Notes: generated from the sequence alone by a model not told the origin. A DNA stretch of 64,000 bases from Leptospira stimsonii (GCF_003545885.1 NZ_QHCT01000002.1:124001-188000); one strand, 5' to 3'. Positions 41,996 to 52,357 are shown, counted from the stretch's first letter. Numbers and translations: made by a program.

Positions 41996-42001
41996 TTTTC
42001 C

Positions 42002-45000
42002 TCAATCCTTTTGAACCGTTTGATCGGCGTTCGGAACTTCCGCGAACTGATCCGGAAGATACATCGCTTCTACCCGGGTTGAAGGAAGCACAAACTTTCC
42101 GGACTGATTGATCCGATATACGTATTCGAGAGTCACGCTTCCTGCCGGAAGATATTCGAAATAAGCGGTATAGCCTTCCCACTTTCTTTCCACAAACGTA
42201 GGAGAAGACCACCAATCCCCTTCGGTCACGACTTCACTTCCCGATCTCGAATCATTTCCCAATCCGGAACCTAAGATACTCGCTCCCGCCGGGATCGGAT
42301 CCTTGATCGCAACCCAAGACAAAGTCGATTCCGTGTAAATTTTCAGTCGAACTCGAACAAGATCTCCATCTTTGAAAGAGGATTTTTTGCTTCCGGACTC
42401 ATCCAGAATTTCTTTTTCCAATCTCATTCCACTTTCCAATTTTTCCTTGAGAGGAAGCGCGGCTTTCGTATGAATTACCGCGTACGGTTTTCCGTTTCCG
42501 TTCTGTACGAACTCAAGATTCTGAGTCGTCTTCGGCATCGGAAGAGAAAGTGTAGAAGGATCCTTTTTATTCTTCCACTCCAACGTGTTTGATTGATTCT
42601 CCAAAGAGATCATAGTCGTTCCTTCCACCGAATCTCTTTCGAACTGTTTGGAATAATTTTGAAAGGCGAGAATTCCGAGCGCATTTGCCGTCGTGATATC
42701 CCAGCTTCCTTTCTTTTGTCTTGTGATCGCGCCTCGAATCATGCGAGGAAGATCCTCCTTCCAAGCCGGATCTTTTACGACCGAAAGAATGGTTCTCATC
42801 ACGGTAGAATCGTTCGAAGAAAGAAGCCACCAAAGACCGGACTCATCCACGAAGTTATAAGAAGTTCCTTGGATCCGAAATCTGGATTTTAAAAGGATGT
42901 CGATGGCAGGAATCTGATTCTTAAACGTATTGGAACGAGAATAGATATTTCTCAGACTGATCAAAATATCGGAGGGAAGAATTTTCGGATCGGTCTGAAT
43001 GGCACGGATACTATCGTCATTCAGAGCGGTGAATCGAGAAATCGCATCGAGGACGATGATCTTTCTGAGCCTCGTATCCGTGTTCGAAATATAACTGCTT
43101 CTAAAAATCAAATCCTTACTATAACGATTGAGCGCTTCGATCAATGTATCTCTTGTCGCGTCCGGAATTTTATACCCGGATTCGGAAGATAGAATCAAAA
43201 GATAAGCGGTGAGAATCTCGCTTCCATACCAGGAAGAAGGAAAGAATTTCAAAAGACCGTCCCCATCCATATAGGAAGTCAGTTGATCCATGATCTGATC
43301 CCAATCTTTTTGAGAGCCGGCTGAAATGGATTTTGAAAGTTTTTGTTCGAGGCAAGAATACGGATATCGATTCATCGAATCCTTTGCAGAAAGAATGGCG
43401 CCTCCGGTCAGAGAAGACTTCAGGCTGATTTCCAATTCTCCACTTCCCGCAATCGCTTCCTGATTTTCTTGGATGGGAACGTTAAGCCTACCGTCCTCCA
43501 CTTGAACAAAAGTGGATTGTAAAACTCTTACTGGAACGGACTCGCCGATTTTCTGACGAAAACGAACCGTGTCGGTAAAACTTCCTCCATTTTCTTTTGT
43601 GAGAAACTCATAGACGATTTCATTTTTTTTGTTCGGGATCCCAAACTCCCACTGTACGACTGTGGATTCTCCGGCTACGATTTTCACATTCTTCGTCTCT
43701 AACCCTAGATCCGGAGATGTTTTCGGAGTGATGGACAGATCCATCGTACGGTCCGTAGTATTCTTGATCGTAAGTCCGCTTCGAACAAGATCCTTTTCTC
43801 TAGCAAAAGGAGCAATGGAAGGATAAACGAGAAGATCTCTTGTGGTTTGAATCTGAGTCGAAGCGGAACCGAACTTATCTTTTCCGGAATGAACAATGGC
43901 CACGATCTTAAACGATGTCAAAGAATCATTCAGAGGAACTTCGACTTCCAGTTTTCCGTTTTCGTCCGGCTTGAGATCCGCTTTCCAATAAAGAAGCGTA
44001 TCAAAGAGTTCGCGTGTGGTCGCTCCACCTCCGCCCCCACCTGGTGGCAGACTTTTTAAACCGAAGTGCCTTCTTCCGATCACTTGAAGTTGCGCCGTGG
44101 ACGTTTCCACGGAATTTCCTCTTTCTTTCATCATCGCGCGCAACAAATCCCAGGTATCATTGGGCTTTAGTTCCAAAAGCCCTTGGTCGACAGCGACTAA
44201 CGTGACCCTCGAGTCTTTTTTTATCTGGGACGAAGGATGTTCGATTTGAATTTTGACTTTTGCTTTTTGTCTCGTAGCGTAGACGGTCTTGTCGGTTTCC
44301 ACACGAACGGGAACCTCGAACGGTTTCCAACCGACACGAATCTGCGCGAGCCCTAAACGGAAGGACGGCCTCGCTAAATCGACAAGAGCCGTTTCTTTCG
44401 GACTATCGACTCTTCCTCGAATCGCAAGAACCGAAACAAAGACGTTCGGAGCATACGAATTCTCTACCGGGATTTCGATCATCGGTTCTTTCCCCGTCAA
44501 AACCTTCGTAAACGAAGTGAGAATCCCTTCTCGTTCCACGGTAATGAGCGCGGTCGCTTCTCGAAATGGCATTCGAACCTGAAACCTCGCCTTCTCTCCG
44601 GCTTGGTATTCTTTTTTCTCCGGAAGAAGATCCATTCGATCGTGGTCGCTCGCGGCAAACCAAAGATCTTCCTTGCCCGTAATCCAAACGGAAGAATTTG
44701 CCTTTACCTCTTCACCGGATAAGGATGCTTCAAAGTAAATTTCTCCCGTTTCTTTTACGGATCCGTTGCAAAACAAAATCCCTTTTGTATTGGTTTTCCC
44801 GGAACAAAACTCGCCGATTTCCTTGATCTCGTATTTGTGATCGTAACTATAAAATCCTCCTACGAGACGTTTTCGATTGGAATAGTATTTCTTCGTAAAG
44901 GACTTTACGGTTACTTTCTTTCCTTCCACCGCCGTCCCCTTGAGATCGAGAACGACCACCTTGAACTTTACCGAATCTTGAACTGCCGCCCAACTTTCCG

Positions 45001-47674
45001 GAGCGATTCCTATATGAAATTCGGAAGGATAGATCGGAAAGGATCGAAACGCACTTTGGATTTCACCGTTGGGATCCCTGTATTCCAACTCGGCTTCGAG
45101 CCTTTGGGGAGAATCCGATTCCGGAATCGACTTCACGGTCGCATCAAAAAAACCTTTCCCATCCAAGGTGAGCTGAGTTTTTGTAAACCCAGCGTTTTGA
45201 ATTTCACCTTGCTCCTCGGAACTTTGGGCCACCTTACCGTTGCTAAACAAAAATTCGGAATAATCCGAAAAAGAAATGCCTCCTCCGGGAAGTACGCGGG
45301 TTCTTAGAAGGACAGGGATTTTACCCGCTCCTCCTCCGGAAAGATATCGTACGTTTCCGGTAATTCCGATCTTGGATGGAGCGATATTCGACCCGTTCGT
45401 CTGAAACTCCGCCTTCATCAGCGGAACTCTGAACTCCTCCACACGAAATTCTCCGATGAAAACTTGACCTTCGTGATTTTTGCCGCTAAATTCGTTTAAC
45501 AAAACTCGATAGACCCCGAGATTCGCTTCCTTCGGAATTTTAAACTGAATCGCGCTCGCACCTTCCGGATTCCATTTTAGAGAAACAGAATATTCTTTTT
45601 CGGTGCCGGAATGGATGATCTTAGCGGAACTCGGATATTCGCTCACGCCCGGAATTTCAAAACCGCTCGTTTTTTTCGCTCTGGACACGATCTTCATCGA
45701 AACCGTTTCACCGGCCCGGAACAGAGTTCTGTCCATCACCGGATGAAAGAGAACGTTACTCGCACCGTAATCTCCGGGAAGGTTGAATCTCCAATTCTCG
45801 ATTCCGTTTTGCCAACGAGAATGACTGAACGTAAAATCGTCTTCGTATGCGGCCGTCAAAAAAAGACCGTTTTCATACGGTTTCCAAGAACAATACGGAA
45901 CGGAACTTCTCGTAGGGATTCCTTTTACGATCAGCGTACCGGAGGAGCCTGTCTTTCCGTAGAAAATTTTCTCATTCTTACAATTGAAAATTTGTACATC
46001 GGCGTTCGGGACCGGTTTCGCGTCGCTCAGTCTTGTCACCCAAACGAGAGAAGACTCTCTCCCCCATTTAAAATGGATCGAAAGATTGGTGACGAGCGCA
46101 CCCGTGCGCACGTAAAACGGTTGATTCTTTCCTAATAAAGAATTTCCTAATACGTCCGATTTCATTTCCACGACGTGAAAGCCGGGAGATTTGAGAGGAA
46201 TTCCAACCACTTCAAAACGTCGGACTCCCTGTTTGGATTGAAGTTTGATTTCGTTTGTTCCCGGAGGGAGTTGATTTCGACTCGGATCGAAAATGGAATC
46301 CTTATGATCCAGTGATTCTAAAATCTTTAAATATTGAACGATTTCTGAAATTTGTCCAACCCCGAGAATCACTTCCTTACCCGTAAACTGTTTCGGTGGA
46401 GTTTGATTTTTTTCATCCTTTCCCGTTGCCCAGTTGAGAATTTCTTTTCCCTTTTCTTTCAGCTTATCAAACTGCTGTTGAACGATTTCTTTTGTTTCCG
46501 GACTTGTCTTTACTTGATAGAGCCGAACCGGATTCTCCGCTTCCAGATTTCGAATCGTAACGGGAAGAACCGCTTCCGGATAACGTTCCAAAATTCCGAA
46601 TCGCGCCGCAAATTTCAAAAGAGGCGGATAATCATCCGTGGAAACCGTAAGAGGAAAAGAGGATTGATTGGCGAGACTTCTTCCCGCGTCGTCTTTGATT
46701 CCGGATGGAAGAAGAATCTGAAACTTCGCTTTGGGAGAAAGTGGAGTCGGAAAACTCACGCCATAGTCGTAGTTCCCTTCCTCGGAAGAAACCTTTGCGG
46801 GTATCAACTTTCCCTCCGATGTTTGCAGTTGAATCTTTCGCAAGAGTTCCACGGAAACGGGTGCGCTAAAATTTACGGTCAGAGGTAAGGAAGGAATACA
46901 AGCGGCCTTTGCGTTGACACGATCGCAGTTGAACTCCGCAAGGAATGCTTTACGAACCGTGAAGCCCACTTTTCTCGTGGAAGTTCTCGCGACACCGGAT
47001 TTAGATTTGAGTCCTTGTTCTAAAACCAACTGGATATTTTTTCCGCTCGGAAACTTTTGATCTGCCTTGATAAGAATCGTTCTTTCTTCTTTGCCTTCCC
47101 TATAGTTCGCTTTGAGAAGTTCTTTCTCCAAGGAACCCGTGATTCGACTAAATCCGATCTTGTCTCGAATTCCTTCCGTGACAAAATAGAGGTGATCACT
47201 CGCCGAAGAAAGATCGACTTCCGAATCCAGATCTAAAATAAAAATCTGATCCTCGTCTACGATCCCACCCTCGTACGGAGAGGAGGAATCGATTTCAGGA
47301 CCGCCCGTATGAAAGGAGAATTTTTCACCTTCTGAGAGAGAATTGCCTGAGATCGATTTTACTTTTTTGGTTTCAAAACTGCATTCCACGCCGCCGGGAA
47401 GCGGAGATGGAAATTCCAAAACCCAATTCTTATCATCCACCCAACGTTCGCTTCCCTTTACGGGACAACGAATTTCAAAAGGATTCAAAGAGAATTTTGG
47501 ATTTCCAAGAGGAATCATCGATTCCGAAAAACGAGCGCGGATTTGAGAAGGTTTTTTGACTTCACCGGTCGGCGTGAACTCGATTCGAACCTGCGCGCTC
47601 AAGCCCGTAGCCAATAGAAAAAAAAGTAAGAAATAAGTTTTAGATAAAAATTTGGGAATTGCAAAAGAACTCAA
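42002..47674 (-). CDS. Bacterial alpha-2-macroglobulin with thioester motif
   Basis: 1890 residues. Signal peptide 1-27 (FLLFFLLATGLSAQ), no lipobox, repeated MG beta domains, a bait-region/ANA segment (VTLVAVDQGLLEL), a Gly-rich stretch PPGGGGGGATTRELFDT, then the thioester domain with C1441-L-E-Q (YPYSCLEQKLS) and a C-terminal receptor-like domain. It is proposed to trap invading proteases covalently in the periplasm, with PBP1C repairing the wall (known yfhM-pbpC pairing). E. coli YfhM is about 1650 residues, so this one is longer. Absence of a lipobox suggests a soluble periplasmic or secreted form. Confidence 0.94.
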   Translation of the reverse strand: MSSFAIPKFLSKTYFLLFFLLATGLSAQVRIEFTPTGEVKKPSQIRARFSESMIPLGNPKFSLNPFEIRCPVKGSERWVDDKNWVLEFPSPLPGGVECSFETKKVKSISGNSLSEGEKFSFHTGGPEIDSSSPYEGGIVDEDQIFILDLDSEVDLSSASDHLYFVTEGIRDKIGFSRITGSLEKELLKANYREGKEERTILIKADQKFPSGKNIQLVLEQGLKSKSGVARTSTRKVGFTVRKAFLAEFNCDRVNAKAACIPSLPLTVNFSAPVSVELLRKIQLQTSEGKLIPAKVSSEEGNYDYGVSFPTPLSPKAKFQILLPSGIKDDAGRSLANQSSFPLTVSTDDYPPLLKFAARFGILERYPEAVLPVTIRNLEAENPVRLYQVKTSPETKEIVQQQFDKLKEKGKEILNWATGKDEKNQTPPKQFTGKEVILGVGQISEIVQYLKILESLDHKDSIFDPSRNQLPPGTNEIKLQSKQGVRRFEVVGIPLKSPGFHVVEMKSDVLGNSLLGKNQPFYVRTGALVTNLSIHFKWGRESSLVWVTRLSDAKPVPNADVQIFNCKNEKIFYGKTGSSGTLIVKGIPTRSSVPYCSWKPYENGLFLTAAYEDDFTFSHSRWQNGIENWRFNLPGDYGASNVLFHPVMDRTLFRAGETVSMKIVSRAKKTSGFEIPGVSEYPSSAKIIHSGTEKEYSVSLKWNPEGASAIQFKIPKEANLGVYRVLLNEFSGKNHEGQVFIGEFRVEEFRVPLMKAEFQTNGSNIAPSKIGITGNVRYLSGGGAGKIPVLLRTRVLPGGGISFSDYSEFLFSNGKVAQSSEEQGEIQNAGFTKTQLTLDGKGFFDATVKSIPESDSPQRLEAELEYRDPNGEIQSAFRSFPIYPSEFHIGIAPESWAAVQDSVKFKVVVLDLKGTAVEGKKVTVKSFTKKYYSNRKRLVGGFYSYDHKYEIKEIGEFCSGKTNTKGILFCNGSVKETGEIYFEASLSGEEVKANSSVWITGKEDLWFAASDHDRMDLLPEKKEYQAGEKARFQVRMPFREATALITVEREGILTSFTKVLTGKEPMIEIPVENSYAPNVFVSVLAIRGRVDSPKETALVDLARPSFRLGLAQIRVGWKPFEVPVRVETDKTVYATRQKAKVKIQIEHPSSQIKKDSRVTLVAVDQGLLELKPNDTWDLLRAMMKERGNSVETSTAQLQVIGRRHFGLKSLPPGGGGGGATTRELFDTLLYWKADLKPDENGKLEVEVPLNDSLTSFKIVAIVHSGKDKFGSASTQIQTTRDLLVYPSIAPFAREKDLVRSGLTIKNTTDRTMDLSITPKTSPDLGLETKNVKIVAGESTVVQWEFGIPNKKNEIVYEFLTKENGGSFTDTVRFRQKIGESVPVRVLQSTFVQVEDGRLNVPIQENQEAIAGSGELEISLKSSLTGGAILSAKDSMNRYPYSCLEQKLSKSISAGSQKDWDQIMDQLTSYMDGDGLLKFFPSSWYGSEILTAYLLILSSESGYKIPDATRDTLIEALNRYSKDLIFRSSYISNTDTRLRKIIVLDAISRFTALNDDSIRAIQTDPKILPSDILISLRNIYSRSNTFKNQIPAIDILLKSRFRIQGTSYNFVDESGLWWLLSSNDSTVMRTILSVVKDPAWKEDLPRMIRGAITRQKKGSWDITTANALGILAFQNYSKQFERDSVEGTTMISLENQSNTLEWKNKKDPSTLSLPMPKTTQNLEFVQNGNGKPYAVIHTKAALPLKEKLESGMRLEKEILDESGSKKSSFKDGDLVRVRLKIYTESTLSWVAIKDPIPAGASILGSGLGNDSRSGSEVVTEGDWWSSPTFVERKWEGYTAYFEYLPAGSVTLEYVYRINQSGKFVLPSTRVEAMYLPDQFAEVPNADQTVQKD

Positions 47675-47748
47675 GGTTTTCTCCCGAATCGATGTTTGTT
47701 TCGGAAAGAAAACCTCGGAGTAAAAAGATCTGCAAGCGAAAACTCGGA

Positions 47749-49083
47749 TTACCCGGCGATGCTCGCTTCCCGAATTAATATATCGGGAATCTTTATGGAA
47801 GAATAGGAATCGTTGTACTCGTTTGAAATTCCTTCGATTGCAAAAAGAAGATCAAAAAAGTTTAAATTCATTGTTATACGATCCACGGGATGAACGGGCT
47901 TTCCATTTTTATAATAGAATCCTTGCACTCCGATCGAAATTTCTCCCGAAACCGCGCTACAACCCGAACCACCTTCCAGTTTTAGAACATAGATACATTC
48001 CGGATAACGGGAAAGTAAGTCTTCAAGGGATTCTTTCCCTTTCGGAACGACGTAATTGGTGAATGAAGTTCCCACACGTCCTCCGTAAGAACGAACCGCG
48101 TTGCCCGTCGAACTCACACCCGCTTTTTTTGCGGATTCTAAGTTATAAAGATACGTCTGAAGAATTCCGTTTTCGATGATCGCTTTTTTGCGAGTCAAAA
48201 CTCCTTCGGCGTCTAAAAGTCTCGAACCGGGATAGTCCACGATATGAGGATCGCAGAATACGTTCCAAATCGGAGAAGCGACCGGAGAACCGAGTTTTCC
48301 TTCCAGACGGGAAAGACCTTTTTGAACGCTGTCCGCAGAAAACGGGGAAGAGAACATTCCGAAAATCTGAGGACTGACCCGATTGGAAAGAACGATCGGA
48401 TAATTTCCACTCTTTACCGGTTCCGCTCCCAAAAGAGAAAGAGAACGTTCGGTCGCAGTGGATACGATCTTTTCGGGTCGGATTTGATCGATGTCCAATC
48501 CGGACTTCGTATAACCACCCATCTTTTTCGATTTACCGTCGGTTGCGACTAACGCAACTCCCGCGGAGATCAGATTCGATTTTTCGCTGTGAAACAGTCC
48601 TTTCGAATTTGCTAATATAAATCGGTTCCAGGTTTTTCCCGCATAAGAATACGGAACGTTCTCGATTCGTTCGTCGGCCGTCCAAGCGAGTTCGTCCAGT
48701 TTTTCTCCGGTGGATTTCAACCACTCAAAACCCAGGGATTCCAAAGATTCTTCGTAAGAACGAATCGGAATTTTCGGAAGTTCCGTTTGTCCGGGAAGAT
48801 CGATGTCCAAAGGATCCGATATCTTTGCCTGAGCGATTGCGTCTTCGACCATCTGGGACAAGGCTTCTTCGGAAAGTTTTTCGCTGTAGGAATAGCCGGG
48901 TTTTCCGTCTTGGATCAGACGAATTCCGATTCCTCTCGAATTGGAAAGTTCGGTGTTACTCACTCTCTTTTTAAAAAGTTCGATTCCAACGTCCTTGGAT
49001 TCCGAACCGACGAGATCGTATTGATCGAGACCTTTTTGTTTACAAACGCCTAACACGTATTCAACGGATTGATCCAAGTCCAT
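47749..49083 (-). CDS. pmbA: PmbA/TldE metalloprotease subunit
   Basis: 444 residues from ATG 49083, whose A is the last base of the tldD stop (TGATG); the longer frame to 49167 overlaps tldD and is rejected. Family features: GIGIRLIQDGKPGYSYSEKL, SAGVALVATDGKSKKMGGY, LLDAEGVLTRKKAIIENGILQTYLYNL and GNAVRSYGGRVGTSFTNYVV. TldE/PmbA lacks the metal site and joins TldD in a heterodimer that degrades unfolded peptides and processes some modified peptides. It lies 75 bp upstream of the alpha-2-macroglobulin gene. Confidence 0.92.
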   Translation of the reverse strand: MDLDQSVEYVLGVCKQKGLDQYDLVGSESKDVGIELFKKRVSNTELSNSRGIGIRLIQDGKPGYSYSEKLSEEALSQMVEDAIAQAKISDPLDIDLPGQTELPKIPIRSYEESLESLGFEWLKSTGEKLDELAWTADERIENVPYSYAGKTWNRFILANSKGLFHSEKSNLISAGVALVATDGKSKKMGGYTKSGLDIDQIRPEKIVSTATERSLSLLGAEPVKSGNYPIVLSNRVSPQIFGMFSSPFSADSVQKGLSRLEGKLGSPVASPIWNVFCDPHIVDYPGSRLLDAEGVLTRKKAIIENGILQTYLYNLESAKKAGVSSTGNAVRSYGGRVGTSFTNYVVPKGKESLEDLLSRYPECIYVLKLEGGSGCSAVSGEISIGVQGFYYKNGKPVHPVDRITMNLNFFDLLFAIEGISNEYNDSYSSIKIPDILIREASIAG

Positions 49084-50465
49084 CAGCGTCCTCCCACGAG
49101 AATTTCGTCCACTTTGAGAGTCGGTTGACCGACCGTTACGGGAACCGAACCGGAAGCGGCTCCGCACATCCCTGCCGCGAGTTCCAAATCGTTTCCTACC
49201 ATACTGATCTTAGGAAGAATTTCGTCGCCTTTTCCGATCAGAGTCGCGCCTCTCACCGGTTCCGCGATCTTGCCGTTTCGGATAACGTATCCTTCTTCGA
49301 CCGAAAAATTAAATTCTCCGGTGGAAGGATTTACCGAACCTCCGCCCATCTTTTTGGCGAAAAGTCCGTATTCTACTCCCGTGAGCATATCCTCGAAGGA
49401 ATCCTTTCCTGCGGCGATGTATGTATTTCTCATTCTCGAAACCGGAGCATACATATAACTTTCTCTACGTCCGCTTCCGGTTCTTGCGACTCCGACTTCC
49501 TCGGCTCCGATTCGATCGGAAAGATAATTTTTAAGAATTCCATTCTCGATGAGAACTGTCTTCTGAGGAGCCATTCCTTCGTCGTCCACGGAAATACTTC
49601 CCCAAGAATCGGGAATGGTTCCGTCGTCGATGGCGGTCAGACATGCTTGGGCGATGGATTGTCCCAACTTGTCCACAAAGGGAGAAGACTTTTTACGAAT
49701 GGCTTCCGTTTCCAGAGGATGTCCGCAGGCTTCATGAAAGATCACTCCTCCGAATCCGTTGCCCATCACGACCGGCATTTTTTTTCCTTCGATATAACCG
49801 GCGGATAACATCATCAAAGCCCTTTCCGCGGCCGTTTTGGAAAGTTGCTCGATGGGAAGACTTGCAAAAAACTCAAAACCCTTTCTGGCTCCCGGATTTT
49901 CCGATGCCACAAAACGTTCTCCTTCTTTCTCGGCCGCGACGTTGATGCTAAATCTGCTTCTCACCCTTAGGTCTTCTAAGGCCAAACCTTCCGAATTGTA
50001 GATTCCGATCTTGGAAACGGAATCCGACGCGGACGCACTGACCTGAACGATATGCGAAGACGTAGCTCTTGCGGTTTGATCCGCTCTATAAAGAATTTCT
50101 AATTTTTGATCCGGAGAAACTTTTCTAGGATCGGTGATCTGCACTGGAAAAGATGGGGTTTTAAGATCTCCTCGAAACACAAGGGCTTGTCCTTTTCCTT
50201 TTGCGGCTCCTCTGGAATCGGCGAGAAGGTCTATGAGAGAAATGAGATGTTCCGGATCTTCGTTGTTCGTATGTGCGTAGAGGACGTCGGTTCCATAGAT
50301 CAAACGGATTCCGATTCCGTAGTCGATCCCCGCGAAACTCTGTTCTATCTTACGATCTCTCAAACTTACCGAGGAGGATCTGGTTTCTTCTTCAAATATT
50401 TCGACGAAATCTGCTTTTCTGGAAAGGCCTGCTTCCAGGATCAGGTGGGCTTTGTTTGTCTGCAT
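49083..50465 (-). CDS. tldD: TldD metalloprotease subunit
   Basis: 460 residues with the catalytic zinc motif HEACGHPLETE (HExxxH) in VIFHEACGH, SISVDDEGMAPQKTVLIENGILKNYLSDR, and the C-terminal FEDMLTGVEYGLFAKKMGGGSVNPSTGEFNFSVEEGYVI region carrying further ligands. TldD is the active subunit of the TldD/TldE protease. Translation is coupled to pmbA by a one-base overlap. It follows a TRL-like lipoprotein gene by 48 bp in the same direction. Confidence 0.94.
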   Translation of the reverse strand: MQTNKAHLILEAGLSRKADFVEIFEEETRSSSVSLRDRKIEQSFAGIDYGIGIRLIYGTDVLYAHTNNEDPEHLISLIDLLADSRGAAKGKGQALVFRGDLKTPSFPVQITDPRKVSPDQKLEILYRADQTARATSSHIVQVSASASDSVSKIGIYNSEGLALEDLRVRSRFSINVAAEKEGERFVASENPGARKGFEFFASLPIEQLSKTAAERALMMLSAGYIEGKKMPVVMGNGFGGVIFHEACGHPLETEAIRKKSSPFVDKLGQSIAQACLTAIDDGTIPDSWGSISVDDEGMAPQKTVLIENGILKNYLSDRIGAEEVGVARTGSGRRESYMYAPVSRMRNTYIAAGKDSFEDMLTGVEYGLFAKKMGGGSVNPSTGEFNFSVEEGYVIRNGKIAEPVRGATLIGKGDEILPKISMVGNDLELAAGMCGAASGSVPVTVGQPTLKVDEILVGGR

Positions 50466-50513
50466 TCTATCCTGTTAGACTCCGGATTGTTCCGGAGTCT
50501 TTTCAAATTCTAC

Positions 50514-50891
50514 TTATGGCTTCTTGATTTTTTCTCTGTATTTGATGGCGTGTGCGGTCGCCTTCCATTTGATTCGATTCCAGACGACGAGAAGGATGCT
50601 GGTTTCCTGCACTTCAAAACGATAGTTGATGATTTCATCTCCACCCATCGCCTTGGACTTGTCCAACAATTCTTTATAACCCGTTTCCCCCGTGACCCAG
50701 AGCATCAACCAAGAAGTATAAACTCCTTCGGTTTCCACCGTACCGAGGATCTGAAAATCTTCCGAATTGATCAGATACTGCGTATAGTTTGTTCCCAGCC
50801 CCGGAACGCGGATGTCACGGTAAATACAACCGCTCAGTAAGAATGAAATCATTCCTAAAAGCAGAATGTTTTTTAGTTTCAAAATTCTCAT
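50514..50891 (-). CDS. TRL-like lipoprotein
   Basis: 125 residues from ATG 50891, supported by GGAG at spacing 8; the frame extends to 50996 but overlaps the HIT gene. Signal peptide with lipobox FLLSGC (C21), then RDIRVPG...ILGTVETEGVYTSWLML and GETGYKELLDKSKAMGGDEIINYRFEVQE, matching small TRL-like (tRNA-associated locus) lipoproteins that often include a G-D-x-G-Y-x-x-A-L unit. Function unknown. It lies between the HIT and tldD genes on the same strand. Confidence 0.8.
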   Translation of the reverse strand: MRILKLKNILLLGMISFLLSGCIYRDIRVPGLGTNYTQYLINSEDFQILGTVETEGVYTSWLMLWVTGETGYKELLDKSKAMGGDEIINYRFEVQETSILLVVWNRIKWKATAHAIKYREKIKKP

Positions 50892-50928
50892 ATCCTTTTC
50901 TCCAAATTCAAATTCTAATCTAAATACA

Positions 50929-51318
50929 TCAAAGATTCTGAATCGATTCCGCTCCGGGAAGTTTCCCTTGAAGAGCCAGACGGATATAATCCACACCTTT
51001 TAGATCGTCCGTATAACGCGGAATCAGATGAAAGTGCATATGCGGCACCATTTCCGAAACGGTGACCGTATAAATTTTAACGGGAGAATGATTTTGATAG
51101 ATCCACTTTGTCGCAAACTCTAGCGCCTTTCCGAAATCGGCAAAGGCTCCGCTATTCCATTCTTGATAGGAAGTCCAGTGAGAGGCGGGTTCGATGTAGA
51201 GATACCCTTGCAATCGTTTTTCCTCTTCCGAATGGCGTATGGAGAATTCTCCGAAACGAGCAAGGATTTCCGGTTTTTCACCGGACTGATAGACTTGGCA
51301 AATCGGACAATCAATCAT
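50929..51318 (-). CDS. HIT-domain nucleotide hydrolase/transferase-like protein
   Basis: 129 residues with CPIC near the N-terminus, GYLYIEPASHWTSYQEW in the middle and the histidine triad HMHFHLIPRY near 95. This pattern marks the HIT superfamily (Hint/Fhit-like hydrolases of dinucleoside polyphosphates or AMP conjugates). The substrate cannot be told. It is the first gene of a long minus-strand run (HIT, TRL lipoprotein, tldD, pmbA, alpha-2-macroglobulin, pbpC, moxR, VWA); its promoter should lie in 51319-51509. Confidence 0.9.
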   Translation of the reverse strand: MIDCPICQVYQSGEKPEILARFGEFSIRHSEEEKRLQGYLYIEPASHWTSYQEWNSGAFADFGKALEFATKWIYQNHSPVKIYTVTVSEMVPHMHFHLIPRYTDDLKGVDYIRLALQGKLPGAESIQNL

Positions 51319-51509
51319 GATACAAAGACCTTATTTCGAATTTTATGAGTCTCCCAAAGAATCTCATCTTGTATAGGAGAAAACGGTTTTTGAAGAATTC
51401 GAAAAAATGATTCCTCCGTTCGGAATTCTTCTTTCCAGATCGGAAAACTCGGAAAGGATGAGAATCCTCGAAATTGGATCCAAGTTCCGTTCACTAAAAA
51501 GGATTCCCT

Positions 51510-52334
51510 ATGAAACGTTTTTCTATTCTTTTTATACTTCTTCTTTTCTGGAGTCAGACATCGTTCGCGCAAAGTCAGAGCATTTCTCAAAGGATGGAAT
51601 CACTCAAACGATTTTTGGGAGAACCTGCGATCGTAGAAAAATCGTGGCTGATCGAAACCATTCCAACGTGGAAAAAAGAAGAAGAATCGAGGTTGCAACT
51701 CTATTTAAAAAAAGTTCTCACTCCCAAACTCGATGGAAAGAATTTTCCCACAAAGGATCCCTTAAAACTAGAATTAAAACAAATTCCGAATTTAGGAGGA
51801 TTGAGAATTCGAAATCAGAAAACGGAGCTTTTTCATCTCGTTACGTTCGGAAACGAGTTTCCGAATTTTTCACAGATTCAGACCTTTTCCGTCGGAGCGT
51901 ATTACGTTGATTTTTATCTCGGAAGACAGGGTGGAATCCCTTCCGTGGAATTTCCAAAAGCAGGACTGAGTTCGGCCTTTTACTATTTCTCCGAAGACGA
52001 AACGCTTCTCTACTCGCAAGAAACAAACGAATGGAGAATAGCGGATTCTCAGTCCATTGGAGAATTGAATTCTTACTTTAAGTCAAAAAGTTCCCACTGT
52101 CAAGGTTGTGATCGTCTTCGTCTCCTGGATGGCACGTTATTCTTCTTTCCGAGTCAAAATACGTTTTCGTTCTGGGCACGTTTCGGTTTGGGAGCCTTTC
52201 TGGTGCTCTGCGGGCTCTTCATTACGATTTTCTTTTTTAGAAATTTTCTCGTTCGTAACAGAGAAACACTTCGAAAAGCGATGCAGGCGCAGAAGACCTT
52301 GGACCAAGAAAAAAAATCGATTCTTTCGAAATAG
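51510..52334 (+). CDS. Secreted/membrane hypothetical protein with C-terminal anchor
   Basis: 274 residues. Signal peptide 1-20 (FSILFILLLFWSQTSFAQ), a periplasmic domain about 22-220 with a C-x2-C pair (SHCQGCDRLRLLDG), one transmembrane helix about 224-246 (ARFGLGAFLVLCGLFITIFFF) and a short basic cytoplasmic tail. AGGA lies about 7 bases before the ATG. I do not recognise the family. It is divergent from the HIT gene and upstream of recA, from which it is separated by the recA promoter, so it is probably its own unit. Confidence 0.75.
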   Translation: MKRFSILFILLLFWSQTSFAQSQSISQRMESLKRFLGEPAIVEKSWLIETIPTWKKEEESRLQLYLKKVLTPKLDGKNFPTKDPLKLELKQIPNLGGLRIRNQKTELFHLVTFGNEFPNFSQIQTFSVGAYYVDFYLGRQGGIPSVEFPKAGLSSAFYYFSEDETLLYSQETNEWRIADSQSIGELNSYFKSKSSHCQGCDRLRLLDGTLFFFPSQNTFSFWARFGLGAFLVLCGLFITIFFFRNFLVRNRETLRKAMQAQKTLDQEKKSILSK

Positions 52335-52344
52335 CCTTCAAAAA

Positions 52345-52357
52345 TTTGCTATACAAA
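52345..52357 (+). promoter_or_regulatory. LexA (SOS) box of recA
   Basis: TTTGCTATACAAA matches the leptospiral SOS operator TTTG-N5-CAAA exactly. It overlaps the predicted -35 of recA (TTGCTA 52346-52351, then 16 bp, then TATTTT 52368-52373), the position expected for repression. The start codon is more than 200 bp downstream, so the mRNA leader would be long; a second inverted repeat GTATAA-gat-TTATAC lies at 52472-52486 in it. Confidence 0.85.
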
